This document shows, piece after piece, positions 9,601 to 16,585 of a stretch of DNA of 64,000 nt (position 1 is its first letter; the number at the start of each line of letters is the position of its first letter). The stretch lies in contig NZ_LMUP01000002.1 in the NCBI RefSeq assembly GCF_009765875.1, positions 682,001 through 746,000 on the forward strand, given 5' to 3'. The translations under genes were made by a program, and so were the position numbers. This DNA is from Pedobacter sp. L105 (GTDB taxonomy: Bacteria > Bacteroidota > Bacteroidia > Sphingobacteriales > Sphingobacteriaceae). The notes below the pieces were generated by a model that was not told the DNA's origin, did no database searches, and saw nothing but the letters and a program-made list of their open reading frames with translations.

Positions 9601-9750
9601 GATGAGACCGGTTCTCACGGTAAATTCGGGAAATTCGTTCCTGGACATATTGAACAGGGCATAAACGCCCAGCACAACCAGAATACCTGCCAGGCATAAA
9701 GCAATCTGTTTATGTTTGAGGGCAGTTTCTATAAATGATTTCTTTTCCAT
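6634..9750 (-). CDS. RND efflux transporter permease
   Basis: The 1038 residues match the size of AcrB-type pumps. There is an N-terminal membrane helix (about 14-34), two large periplasmic loops, and two groups of membrane helices (about 340-500 and 860-1025). Paired aspartates in helix 4 (GIVVDDPIVVIDN) are the proton-relay pair of the family. The motif GIVVRNGIILIDFAGE in helix 10 is also typical. It drives proton-coupled export from the inner membrane and periplasm, with the adaptor encoded 20 bases upstream and the TolC protein 3 bases downstream. Lack of the metal-sensing motifs of CzcA/CusA makes organic compounds the likelier substrates, but this is not certain. Confidence 0.95.
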   Translation of the reverse strand: MEKKSFIETALKHKQIALCLAGILVVLGVYALFNMSRNEFPEFTVRTGLIIGYYPGASSAQVEEQLTKKVEDYLFSYQEVDKTKTYSYSKDGMMYIYVEVSEKPNKVETEAFWNKLKNGILILQRTQLPDGVQGVLVNSDFGSTSAVLLAVESKDRPYKELQKYVTSLENEIRKIPSLSKISHTGDLREQIGIYVDNNKLASYGLNAGLVMQAIKNQGSVGASGKVKGNKIDRPIYVDTYYSTESDLAQLIIRSDAQGNIIRLKDIAAIKREYGEPDSYITTNGTKCVVISMEMQPGKNIVQFGKELDGHLDQMKKTFPSDIKLSKLANQPEVVDDSISHFMKEFGIALVAVMIVTMLLLPMRIAGVAGATIPITILTTLAIMYMFKIELDTVTLAALIIVLGIVVDDPIVVIDNHVEKLDHGMSVVDAAVGSAKELFPSVFTATLAISATFAPLMLFLTGIASDFISIFPVTIIIALTISLVISMLIVPYLNTILIKTGLTDHSKKQDEEQKKKSLLDRLQNVYNTTLEKAFIHDRITVTVAVIAVLLGFVFLGNVPQQLFPKVERNQFAIEIYLPTGNNLKSTAEVVKQVEKKLARDKRVLHYTSFIGSGSPRFHTVYAPSLPSPNYAQILVNSTTEETTEEILKEYQHQFSDSIPNAYVRMKQLSMIDAQAPIEVRISGDSIADLKNIGAKVEAIATGVKDVMWIRTDYEQMNQGFALKIKPDEAGRLGFTKKDLSDALAMNFQGLTATQVWEGDYDVNVNVKTAKDMRNKPSDIRDQYIASQTTKSVVPIRQIADLSPVWTDGQIVRRNGVRTLTVRIDVEKDAVPAEVLARFKQKIDDLALPSGVSIAYGGEREQMIKNMGPMGLSLLVSVILIFFILLFHFKGLKHAGLSLVTMPLSLFGAGLGLILTGYPFGFTSFIGMLSLCGIVVRNGIILIDFAGEMRLHQGMTVKEAAIHAGERRMRPIFLTSAAAAVGVIPMIISKSSLWGPLGTVICFGLLFSMVLTLFVLPVLYWLFFRKEDEEQPAVTEPSKA

Positions 9751-9769
9751 TTTTTTGCGCTAAGCCCTA

Positions 9770-10822
9770 TTACTGAATAATTTTAACAGGCGTACCAGAA
9801 GTTATTTTTTGATATCCTGATATGATCACTTTGTCTGATGGCCCCAGTCCCTTGGTGATCATGACTACATCATTCATTAACTCTCCGCGTGTAACCTGAC
9901 GACGAACGGCTTTCTGACCACTTTGATCTACGATGTAGACAAAATTCCTGTCCTCCTCATCTACCTGCAAAGCGATCAATGGAATGCTCACACCTCCAGT
10001 ATCTATAGCTTTTGTCTTTGTACTTTCCTGGAAATATACGTTGGCTACCATGCCTGGCTTGAGTTGCTTATCCTTATTCGCAATCCTTACCTTAACAGTA
10101 TAGTTATGGGAAGCATCTTCAGAAACAACAGACACTTCATCAATTACTCCATTGAATACCTTGTTATTCAGTGCATCAACTTTAATTGATGCATTTTGTC
10201 CTTTTTTGACCGCGTTGATCTCCGATTCAGGAACCGGTACCCAAACGTTCACTTCTTCCAGTTTCACGAGTTTAAAAACCGGAGATCCCGGAGCAGCAAG
10301 GTCGCCGGCTTCCGCATTTTTTTCTCCTATATATCCATCTGTGGGAGCAAAGAGTTTGGTATGTACAATATTTTGATAAGCTGCACGGGCCATAGAAAAA
10401 GCCTGGTCACGCTGTGATTTTGCTTCCACCAGCTTTACTTCAGCAATACTTCCTTTTTTAAATACTTCAGCAATACGGCTGTAATTATCCTCTGCGAGCT
10501 TCTGCTGTGCCAATTGTGCATTATACTGATCTCTATAGGTAGTTTCATCTACAGCTGCCAGCAGTTGTCCCCTTTTCACCATTTGCCCTTTATCGACATT
10601 GATGCTGGTAATATTACCTGAAACCTGGAAGGACAATGAAATTGACTTACTTTCTTTAACCGTTCCGCTGTAGCTGATCTGCTGATCAGTACCGTTTTTT
10701 CCTGTGAGAGATAAAACTTTAACATTTACAGGTTGGACAGCAACTTTTTCTTCTTTATGTCCGCAGCTAAACAACAGCATGACCGCTAACATAAAGAGCG
10801 TACAATAGCTTTTAAATTTCAT
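9770..10822 (-). CDS. RND periplasmic adaptor (membrane fusion protein), lipoprotein
   Basis: The 350-residue protein begins with a lipoprotein signal and lipobox (LLFSC followed by GHKEEK), so it should be acylated. It then shows the biotinyl-lipoyl-like half motifs, a coiled-coil hairpin (about 95-150), a beta-barrel region and the C-terminal membrane-proximal domain. It links the inner-membrane pump to TolC. The ATG at 10822 gives a proper lipoprotein signal. A TTG nine bases upstream is in frame but unlikely. It is the second gene of the operon, 48 bases after the tetR stop and 20 before the pump. Confidence 0.93.
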   Translation of the reverse strand: MKFKSYCTLFMLAVMLLFSCGHKEEKVAVQPVNVKVLSLTGKNGTDQQISYSGTVKESKSISLSFQVSGNITSINVDKGQMVKRGQLLAAVDETTYRDQYNAQLAQQKLAEDNYSRIAEVFKKGSIAEVKLVEAKSQRDQAFSMARAAYQNIVHTKLFAPTDGYIGEKNAEAGDLAAPGSPVFKLVKLEEVNVWVPVPESEINAVKKGQNASIKVDALNNKVFNGVIDEVSVVSEDASHNYTVKVRIANKDKQLKPGMVANVYFQESTKTKAIDTGGVSIPLIALQVDEEDRNFVYIVDQSGQKAVRRQVTRGELMNDVVMITKGLGPSDKVIISGYQKITSGTPVKIIQ

Positions 10823-10870
10823 AAAATTCAAATAAGGATAACGATGTATAGTATGATAATGTGTGATTAA

Positions 10871-11482
10871 TTATTTAAGTCCCCTAACAAGTATGCCAAT
10901 TAACCATTTTAACCTTTCTTCGATGTTAATGTTTTCAGCAGAAGAAAGAACTTCATGTTCAATGCCTCTCAGAGCGGTGGTAATCACAGAAATCAGGAAG
11001 TCCAGTTCAGAAGGCGCGATATAATTGATCTCCTTTTGATCAATACTTTCCTGGAATATTTTTTTCATGATTACCGCCTCGGCAATGGAAAGCTGTTGCT
11101 GACAAGAATTGCAAAGTGCTGCTTCTTCCATCATCTCCATGGCTGCAATAGGATAGGTATCGAACTTAAGACGCAAAAGCTCAAGCTTTTTAGCGTTGTA
11201 GTTATGTAACTTCGTTTCAAGGGAAGAGGCAGTGCCAATGGCTGCTATTGCGAGACTGATGATGTCTGTAATTTCTAAAAGAATAAAATCTTCAAAGATC
11301 TGATCTTTATTCTTATAGTATTTGTATAAAGTTGTCCTCGATTTGACGGCCTGTTTAGCGATATCATCTATAGAGGCTTTATTAAAACCATATTGCTGAA
11401 AAACTACCTTCGCAGCACTTATGATCTGCATTTTTTGTAGCAAATCTTTTCTTACCTGTGAATCTTTGATCAGTTCTGACAA
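10871..11482 (-). CDS. TetR/AcrR-family repressor of the efflux operon
   Basis: The N-terminal 60 residues carry the TetR helix-turn-helix (FNKASIDDIAKQAVKSRTTLYKYYKNKDQIFEDF). The remainder is an all-helical ligand-binding domain. It is the first gene of the tetR-adaptor-pump-tolC operon, so it most likely represses its own operon until a pump substrate binds. The start is uncertain: the TTG at 11482 keeps the whole first helix and 203 residues, while the first in-frame ATG is at 11431 (residue 18 of this reading) and still retains most of helix 1. A stop lies four codons upstream of the TTG. A candidate operator sits at 11508-11540. Confidence 0.88.
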   Translation of the reverse strand: MSELIKDSQVRKDLLQKMQIISAAKVVFQQYGFNKASIDDIAKQAVKSRTTLYKYYKNKDQIFEDFILLEITDIISLAIAAIGTASSLETKLHNYNAKKLELLRLKFDTYPIAAMEMMEEAALCNSCQQQLSIAEAVIMKKIFQESIDQKEINYIAPSELDFLISVITTALRGIEHEVLSSAENINIEERLKWLIGILVRGLK

Positions 11483-11507
11483 AATAAAATATAATTAACA
11501 TTAATAA

Positions 11508-11540
11508 TGGACAAACATACGCATTTTGTTCACATGTCCA
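11508..11540. promoter_or_regulatory. Candidate TetR operator
   Basis: TGGACA (11508-11513) and TGTCCA (11535-11540) form a 6-bp inverted repeat 21 bp apart. A few further symmetric matches inside bring agreement to 9 of 16 positions per arm. It lies 26 bp upstream of the TetR start, where an autoregulatory operator is expected. The arms are short, so chance cannot be excluded. Confidence 0.3.
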
Positions 11541-11569
11541 ATATATCGGCTATAAATATATTTTATTTT

Positions 11570-11830
11570 TTATATTGATTTGGTTGCCAGGAATATTTCC
11601 TGATAAGCCAGAGTAATGTTGTCTCTAATCTCCTGAGGAAGATCGCTTTCTTTTTGGAAGCAAAATTCGAGTGTTTCTCCGTTGAGGTTAAAATGATCAT
11701 AGATACTTTCTACACCATCCAATTTTTTCTGAATAGATCTGAGTCCAAAATATAATTGATATTCTTTTTCAACTTTGTTTATCATATTATAGAATAATTG
11801 CTCTAGCTTTTTCAATTCAGCAGGTTCCAT
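11570..11830 (-). CDS. Small hypothetical protein, helical
   Basis: An 86-residue soluble protein, largely alpha-helical by pattern, with an amphipathic N-terminal helix (ELKKLEQLFYNMINKVEKEY) and no signal or membrane segment. One cysteine is present (FCFQ). I do not recognise the family. It lies upstream of the tetR promoter region on the same strand, 87 bases from the TTG start of tetR, so it is probably not essential to the pump operon. The start ATG at 11830 is the only reasonable one. Confidence 0.6.
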   Translation of the reverse strand: MEPAELKKLEQLFYNMINKVEKEYQLYFGLRSIQKKLDGVESIYDHFNLNGETLEFCFQKESDLPQEIRDNITLAYQEIFLATKSI

Positions 11831-12194
11831 GGTTCATTAAGTTTTATATTCGGAAAAATCTATCTCTGTGTGAGATTACATTACACAGACAAATATAACA
11901 ACAGATTCAAACGCGCCAAAGAATTACAGGAATGAAGCTAAAAATAGCTTTCAGCTCAGCTGAAAACGACTTCAGGGTAAGATCTGACCAAATAAACACA
12001 CCAGCCCGTAATTTATTCGTTAAATAATGTTAATTTATTAAAACACCAATCCTGATCAGATAAATTTGCAGCACAGGATGTTTATCTCCTGTACGAAATA
12101 TAAATATGAAACCTGCATAACCGCCAAAACCGCCGCAGGCGGCTAGAAGACAATAAAAACAATAAAGTAATACTTCCAAAACAATTATATTCTA
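11831..12194. other. 364-bp intergenic region with candidate promoter and leader hairpins
   Basis: The region separates divergent genes. On the plus strand TAAATTTG (12061-12068) fits the Bacteroidota -7 element TAnnTTTG, with TTTA (12034-12037) near the -33 position. Downstream in the presumed leader are two small stems: ACAGGA/TCCTGT (about 12073-12092) and CCGCC/GGCGG (12130-12142, loop GCA). The second is a compact GC-rich hairpin about 50 bases before the ATG at 12195. No further gene was seen. Confidence 0.4.
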
Positions 12195-13097
12195 ATGAAA
12201 AAATTATTTATTTTACTTTTTATCAGCGTAGCTGGTCTTTCCTATACCGGGGCATTTGCACAGGATCCGGACGAAGATGTAAACCTTTGGGTATCTCAGC
12301 CGGTTGTAGTGGATGGAAATTCATCAGAGTGGCATGAGCCTTTGAACAATTATAATACGCCAACCAAACTGGCCTTTGCCCTGGCCAATGATCAAAATAA
12401 TCTATACCTGATTATTGAATCCCTAGACGAAATCACAACCGGAAAATTACTTCGGGCAGGATTGACCCTCAATATCAATACTGCAGGCAAAAAGAAAGAT
12501 GGAATAAAACTTAAATTTCTGGGTATGCAGCAACCTCCTCCCCCACATCAGCCAGGCGATTCATTGAACCATGCCAGACCCGAAGCGAACGACTCACTAG
12601 CCCATCACTATCCAGACCGGGACCATGCAGACCGTGATCCAGGTGTACACGTGATACAGGTATCCGGCTTTGAAAAGATCCCTGACGGCAGTCTGGCAAT
12701 TCCTAACAATAGCGGTATACAAGTGGCAGCAGCCTTCAACAAACAAAGAGATTATATCTGTGAACTGGCTATTCCGCTTGGCCTGCTGGATTTAAAAGAT
12801 AAAAAAGTAAAAGGAATAGCCTATAATATTAAGATTAATGCACCCGACAAAGCCATGCACCACGATAAGGGCGCTGGTGATATGCCTGCCGGAGGTGGAG
12901 GTATGAGCGGAGGCGGTATGCACGGCGGTGGCGGCGGAGGTGGAATGGGTGGCGGCATGGGCGGTGGAAGACACGGCGGCGGCGGTGGTGGCGGAAAAGG
13001 GATGAGAGATACAGAAGGCTCGGGCAATACCGATAAACCTGATTTCTGGATCAAATATGAGCTCGCAAAGCCCGCTGATTCTTTCCGCGCAAATTAA
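12195..13097 (+). CDS. Secreted CBM9-like protein with Gly/Met/His-rich tail
   Basis: A signal peptide (first about 22 residues, ending GAFAQ) is followed by a beta-rich domain (about 25-225) that resembles carbohydrate-binding family 9-like or DOMON-like sandwiches: PVVVDGNSSEWHEP, then LAFALANDQNNLYLIIESLD, and later DYICELAIPLGLLDL. A His/Pro/Asp-rich insertion (about 113-150) interrupts it. The region from about 230 to 280 is almost pure Gly with Met, His, Arg and Lys, and a short ordered tail (FWIKYELAKP) closes the protein. The Met/His content suggests metal binding or flexible surface display, which is inference. The function is not known. The gene is monocistronic. Confidence 0.75.
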   Translation: MKKLFILLFISVAGLSYTGAFAQDPDEDVNLWVSQPVVVDGNSSEWHEPLNNYNTPTKLAFALANDQNNLYLIIESLDEITTGKLLRAGLTLNINTAGKKKDGIKLKFLGMQQPPPPHQPGDSLNHARPEANDSLAHHYPDRDHADRDPGVHVIQVSGFEKIPDGSLAIPNNSGIQVAAAFNKQRDYICELAIPLGLLDLKDKKVKGIAYNIKINAPDKAMHHDKGAGDMPAGGGGMSGGGMHGGGGGGGMGGGMGGGRHGGGGGGGKGMRDTEGSGNTDKPDFWIKYELAKPADSFRAN

Positions 13098-13172
13098 TTT
13101 TAAAAATTTATTTCGTTGGATATACTAAATTGCTGAACTAAGCGTCTTATATCCGAGAGCGTTAATTTAGAT

Positions 13173-13202
13173 ACGGGGAGCATCCGCCAGGATGTTCCCT
13201 GT
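13173..13202. terminator. Bidirectional terminator between convergent genes
   Basis: A 13-bp stem (13173-13185 with 13190-13202, including two G-U type pairs on one strand) around a GCCA loop, followed by TTCATTTT on the plus strand. It sits between the convergent CBM9-like gene and the Nudix gene. Confidence 0.7.
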
Positions 13203-13208
13203 TTCATT

Positions 13209-13595
13209 TTAAAGATTTTCCAGATAATGCCTCAATACAGGCACATCTGCATCCGCCCAATCCAACTGCAGCAATTCATAGGAAGAGCACCACAGATAAG
13301 CCGCATGCTCAGTAAGGTGAATCTCACCTTCCAAAATAAAACCCAAAAAAGGAATTAAACGAATTTTCTGCCGACCATCATCATGCACAAATGAAGGCAT
13401 CCGCGCTGTAATTTTAATGATCACATTGAGCTCTTCGGCAATTTCCCTTATTAAACATGCTTCCTCAGTTTCTCCTGGTTCAATCTTACCTCCCGGAAAT
13501 TCCCACTTCAATGGCAGGCGCATTTCAGCACTTCTTTGGGTAACCAGAATTTTACCGTTCTGACCTTTAATCAGTGCGCAGGAAACATCTATCAT
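13209..13595 (-). CDS. Nudix hydrolase, MutT/8-oxo-dGTP diphosphatase-like
   Basis: A 128-residue single-domain protein with the Nudix box starting at Gly36: G-x5-E42-x7-R50-E51-I-x-E54-E55. The usual glycine near the end of the box is replaced by Asn57. The N-terminal start (DVSCALIKGQNGKILVTQR), the short length and the LKWEFPGGK motif are those of MutT-like enzymes that sanitise oxidised nucleotides. The specific substrate cannot be proven from sequence. It is a single gene, convergent with the preceding one and ending at the 13173-13202 hairpin. Confidence 0.88.
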   Translation of the reverse strand: MIDVSCALIKGQNGKILVTQRSAEMRLPLKWEFPGGKIEPGETEEACLIREIAEELNVIIKITARMPSFVHDDGRQKIRLIPFLGFILEGEIHLTEHAAYLWCSSYELLQLDWADADVPVLRHYLENL

Positions 13596-13787
13596 CGGGC
13601 TAAAATATTAAAATCAATACATAGATCAATATTAAGGCTTAAAATTGTAGTTAAAAAAATTCATCCTATAGCTATCAAGACCAGACTTTTTAATGGTAAA
13701 AAGCCATATTTCACAAATTAAAACAAAAAACAAATTGCTCTTGGCATATGATTTGGTTTAGTAAGGATAACTAGATACGCTAATAAC

Positions 13788-14498
13788 ATGAAAAAATTAA
13801 TTTTAGCTGCCATCTTCGGAGTAGCCTCCCTAAGCAGTTTGAACACTAAAGCACAAATAAGTTTAAGCATAAATATCGGTTCCCAACCTGCATGGGGCCC
13901 TACTGGTTATGATCACGTAGATTATTATTATCTTCCTGATGTTGATGCTTATTATTATGTTCCCACCAGCCAATATATTTATCTGGTAAACGGACAATGG
14001 GCATGGAGAAGCAGTCTGCCATCACAATATAGCGGATATGATCCGTACAATTCTTATAAAGTAGTTGTAAACAGACCTAAACCTTATCTATCTCACCAGA
14101 GAGACATTCAGCAATATGCTAAATTCAAAAATTACCATGGTAAACAGGGAAGTATCAGGGACAGTAAAGATTCAAGATATAACCAGGCCAGAAATAACGA
14201 CGGAAGACATAATAGTTTTAACGGCGGTCAGAACAGACCGGGCAATCAACCACAACAACACGGCGGTCAACCACAACAACACCAGCAAGGTCGTCCTCAG
14301 CAGCATCAAGGTGGACAACCTCAACAACATCAGCAAGGTGGACAACCTCAACAACATCAGCAAGGTGGACAACCTCAGCAGCATCAAGGCGGACAACCTC
14401 AGCAACATCAGCAAGGCGGTAAACCTCAGCAAGGCGGGCAACCCCAGCAACACCAACAAGGTGGACAGCCTCAGGAACACCGCGGCGGAAACAATTAA
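13788..14498 (+). CDS. Secreted Gln/His/Gly-repeat protein
   Basis: A 236-residue protein with a signal peptide (about 1-23, ending TKAQ), an aromatic-rich folded segment (about 25-100, with HVDYYYLPDVDAYYYVP and IYLVNGQWAWRSS), a polar linker, and a C-terminal tail from about residue 150 built of a nine-residue unit (QQGGQPQQH) and an eight-residue variant. The aromatic segment is common in secreted proteins of Sphingobacteriaceae with no known role. The tail may bind metals or stay unstructured. The gene ends at a clear rho-independent terminator (14549-14580). Confidence 0.78.
   Translation: MKKLILAAIFGVASLSSLNTKAQISLSINIGSQPAWGPTGYDHVDYYYLPDVDAYYYVPTSQYIYLVNGQWAWRSSLPSQYSGYDPYNSYKVVVNRPKPYLSHQRDIQQYAKFKNYHGKQGSIRDSKDSRYNQARNNDGRHNSFNGGQNRPGNQPQQHGGQPQQHQQGRPQQHQGGQPQQHQQGGQPQQHQQGGQPQQHQGGQPQQHQQGGKPQQGGQPQQHQQGGQPQEHRGGNN
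14246..14487 (+). repeat. Tandem 24/27-nt coding repeats
   Basis: Roughly nine imperfect copies of a unit encoding QPQQHQQGG, 27 or 24 nt long. Two adjacent copies near 14312-14365 are almost identical at the DNA level. All length changes keep the reading frame. The array codes the tail of the secreted protein at 13788-14498. Confidence 0.8.
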
Positions 14499-14548
14499 AC
14501 CTTAGCCCTGCAAAAGAGAATAAAGATAAACAATCACACACCTTTGAA

Positions 14549-14580
14549 AACGCTGATCTCATCCGGGATCGGCGTTTTTA
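14549..14580 (+). terminator. Rho-independent terminator
   Basis: AACGCTGATC (14549-14558) pairs with GATCGGCGTT (14567-14576) with one wobble, loop TCATCCGG, followed by TTTTTATTTAT. It terminates the Gln/His-repeat gene and precedes the SDR start at 14616. Confidence 0.85.
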
Positions 14581-14615
14581 TTTATATTGCTTTACCATTA
14601 ATTATATACTATCAG

Positions 14616-15401
14616 ATGAATTTATCGCTAACAAACAAAAACGCAGTAATTTGTGGAAGCACTCAAGGTATTGGCTTAGCTACTGCTATTGTACTTGCCG
14701 GTTTAGGGGCAAATTGCATTTTAATAGCCAGAAACGAAGAGTCACTTATTCTTGCCCTTCAACAATTACCAACGGACAAAGGCCAGCTGCACAATTATGC
14801 CGTAGCCGATTTTTCAAAACCAGATACAGTAAAAGGCGTAATAGAAAAAATTATAGCGGCAACAGCGGTACAAATCCTAATTAACAATAGCGGCGGACCA
14901 AAACCTGGTCCAATCGTTGATGCATCTGCCAGCGATTTTCAGGAAGCTTTTAGTCAGCATCTCATTTGCAATCAAATTCTAACTACAGCCGTGCTGCCAG
15001 GAATGAAAACTGCAAAATATGGCAGGATCATCAATGTGGTTTCAACTTCTATCAGAACTCCTTTAGCTAATCTTGGTGTATCCAACACAATCAGGGCAGC
15101 TGTGGCTTCCTGGGCAAAAACGTTAGCTAACGAAGTAGGAAAAGATCACATTACCGTAAATAATGTCTTACCAGGATTTATCAGGACTAAGCGTTATGAA
15201 AGTTTGCTAAAGGCTACTGCCGAAAAAGAGAACATACCACAGGAAGCAGTCGAAAATAACTTCGTCAATACTATTCCCCTGGCAAGAATAGGTGAAGCCG
15301 AAGATATTGGTAATATGATTGCGTTTCTTGCGTCTCCTGCTGCAGCTTATATTACAGGTACAAGTATACCTGTTGACGGAGGAAGAACGCCCGTTATATA
15401 A
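14616..15401 (+). CDS. SDR-family oxidoreductase with altered catalytic tetrad
   Basis: The 261-residue protein has the Rossmann start GSTQGIGLA (about 14-22), NNSGG (about 90-94) and a C-terminal GTSIPVDGGR typical of FabG-like SDRs. Ser143 is in place, but the position of the catalytic Tyr is Ser156 and that of the catalytic Lys is Arg160 (SNTIR instead of YxxxK). This matches a known atypical SDR subgroup that lacks the canonical tetrad, so it may catalyse a different reaction or only bind a ligand. The ATG at 14616 gives the normal SDR N-terminus. An in-frame start 72 bases earlier would read through the terminator hairpin and is unlikely. Confidence 0.85.
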   Translation: MNLSLTNKNAVICGSTQGIGLATAIVLAGLGANCILIARNEESLILALQQLPTDKGQLHNYAVADFSKPDTVKGVIEKIIAATAVQILINNSGGPKPGPIVDASASDFQEAFSQHLICNQILTTAVLPGMKTAKYGRIINVVSTSIRTPLANLGVSNTIRAAVASWAKTLANEVGKDHITVNNVLPGFIRTKRYESLLKATAEKENIPQEAVENNFVNTIPLARIGEAEDIGNMIAFLASPAAAYITGTSIPVDGGRTPVI

Positions 15402-15658
15402 CAATGTTTACTCACATCAATTAACAACAATTCACAATTATATTCACAATTGATGTGCATAACTAAGGTTTTTTCAAATTTACAGAGCAGTTATTAACAG
15501 TTATCCACAAGATATATAACAATTCAACAGGTTATCCACAAAAAATTGAGGCTTACTGCCTGGATGCTGCTATTATACACAGGCTTATTAACACTAAACA
15601 AAACTGTTAATCAGTTACATAACAATGTTATTAACATTTACATCAAAATTCACGTCAT
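15402..15658. other. Candidate chromosomal replication origin (oriC): DnaA-box cluster
   Basis: Four matches to the DnaA box TTATNCACA lie within 130 bp: TTATCCACA at 15501-15509 and 15532-15540 (plus), TTATACACA at 15573-15581 (plus), and TTATGCACA at 15454-15462 (minus). Three copies of TTATTAACA (15491-15499, 15585-15593, 15628-15636) share their orientation. A 10-bp inverted repeat CACATCAATT/AATTGATGTG (15413-15422, 15448-15457) encloses two ATTCACAATT direct repeats, and AATGTTATTAACATT (15624-15638) is palindromic. The stretch is AT-rich and gene-free. dnaA is not nearby, which is not unusual in Bacteroidota. Confidence 0.65.
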
Positions 15659-15680
15659 AAAAAAACCGGATAAATCCGGC
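15659..15680 (-). terminator. Rho-independent terminator
   Basis: On the minus strand GCCGGAT-TT-ATCCGG (15679-15666) is followed by TTTTTTAT. It lies 34 bases beyond the stop of the small secreted protein at 15714-16025 and closes the right edge of the DnaA-box region. Confidence 0.8.
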
Positions 15681-15713
15681 TTTCTCTAGTGATATGAAAT
15701 GGTTAGAATGAGG

Positions 15714-16025
15714 CTATTGTACTACCACGCCATCTTTATTGATTTTAATAAAAGCTGCTTCTGTACCTTTCTTTACATCAATACGATAGTACTGACTTTT
15801 ATCTGCATTGGTCACTAAAAATGCTGTCGTAGGTGTCCAGTCTTTATAGGCATCTGCTTTTAGTGTGGTGGTCACCGGAGCAGGAAGATCTTCCAGTTTA
15901 ACCGGAACTTTCTGTGTACTGTCTTGCTGTATTGAAATGGCTGGCAATGTTTTATTTTCTGATGCTTTTAATGTGGAAACCCCCGCAAATGCAAGTACCA
16001 CCGCTGTTAAAATGAAATTTTTCAT
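15714..16025 (-). CDS. Small secreted protein, PepSY-like
   Basis: A 103-residue protein with a signal peptide (about 1-22, ending LKAS). The mature part (VKLEDLPAPVTTTLKADAYKDW, then a strand with YYRIDVKKG and a last strand AAFIKINKDG) resembles the small PepSY-like/BLIP-like domains abundant in secreted Bacteroidota proteins. These are thought to bind or inhibit other proteins, and the partner is unknown. The gene stands alone between the DnaA-box cluster and a 560-bp gene-free region, and has its own terminator. Confidence 0.7.
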   Translation of the reverse strand: MKNFILTAVVLAFAGVSTLKASENKTLPAISIQQDSTQKVPVKLEDLPAPVTTTLKADAYKDWTPTTAFLVTNADKSQYYRIDVKKGTEAAFIKINKDGVVVQ

Positions 16026-16585
16026 GCTGTTTAATTAATATGTTCGTTTAATCCGGTTAGTTGATTAAATAATAACACTTAATAATAGTGCCAACCGCGC
16101 TCGATATTATAAATAATTAAAAATCAAACAATTGAAAAAACAAACATAAACGTCACCTGTGGAAAACATCTACAACTTGCCGGAATAGGTAACAAAAACA
16201 AAATGCTGACATCCATCAGCATTTTTGTTTTATTAACTATCTATTATAAGCCTAAGCCTATTTCTTTCGCAGTTATTTGCTGCATATTTTTTGAACAGGA
16301 CAATTACTGGATCAGTAATTCATATTCAATAAAAATATTAGCAATAATTTAACATTTGGAGCGCTAATTACTGTGTTTAAAATATTTTTATTGATTCTTT
16401 TAAAGAATACTAAAACAAAACTAGCGTTATTTATTAAAAAAATTGAAATTTATTACAATTATATGCTAAAAACATAAAATTAATTAAATAAAGAACTTGA
16501 TTGAAATTCTCAATATAATGCCTTGTTCCAGCTAAAAATTTCAATTATTCGATGAAAACCATCATTTTTTATATATTTATCAACT
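16026..16585. other. 560-bp gene-free region, very AT-rich, with an unassigned terminator
   Basis: No credible coding frame is present. The right part (about 16310-16500) is extremely AT-rich. A strong hairpin lies at 16194-16231. TGTGGAAAA (16158-16166) is a one-base deviation from a reversed DnaA box. The region holds the upstream sequence of the DUF480 gene and of the small secreted protein. It could also be part of the origin region (unwinding element) or host a small RNA. Confidence 0.45.
16194..16231. terminator. Strong bidirectional terminator hairpin without an assigned gene
   Basis: AAAATGCTGA (16200-16209) pairs perfectly with TCAGCATTTT (16216-16225) around CATCCA. With a one-base bulge the stem continues through C-G and A-T pairs, so both strands carry T-rich 3' ends. 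No annotated gene ends here: flanking genes point away or have their own terminator. Confidence 0.7.

Noticed and set aside
12821..13054. Minus-strand frame rich in proline opposite the Gly-rich region
   Set aside because: It is the antisense shadow of the Gly-rich coding repeat. It has no start context, and the plus-strand gene has a signal peptide and a domain.
14172..14562. Minus-strand frames with Leu/Arg or Val/Ala repeats
   Set aside because: They are antisense readings of the Gln/His tandem repeats and cross the terminator hairpin.
16158..16166. TGTGGAAAA as a further DnaA box
   Set aside because: It deviates by one base from the reversed box and is isolated. It is mentioned only as weak support.
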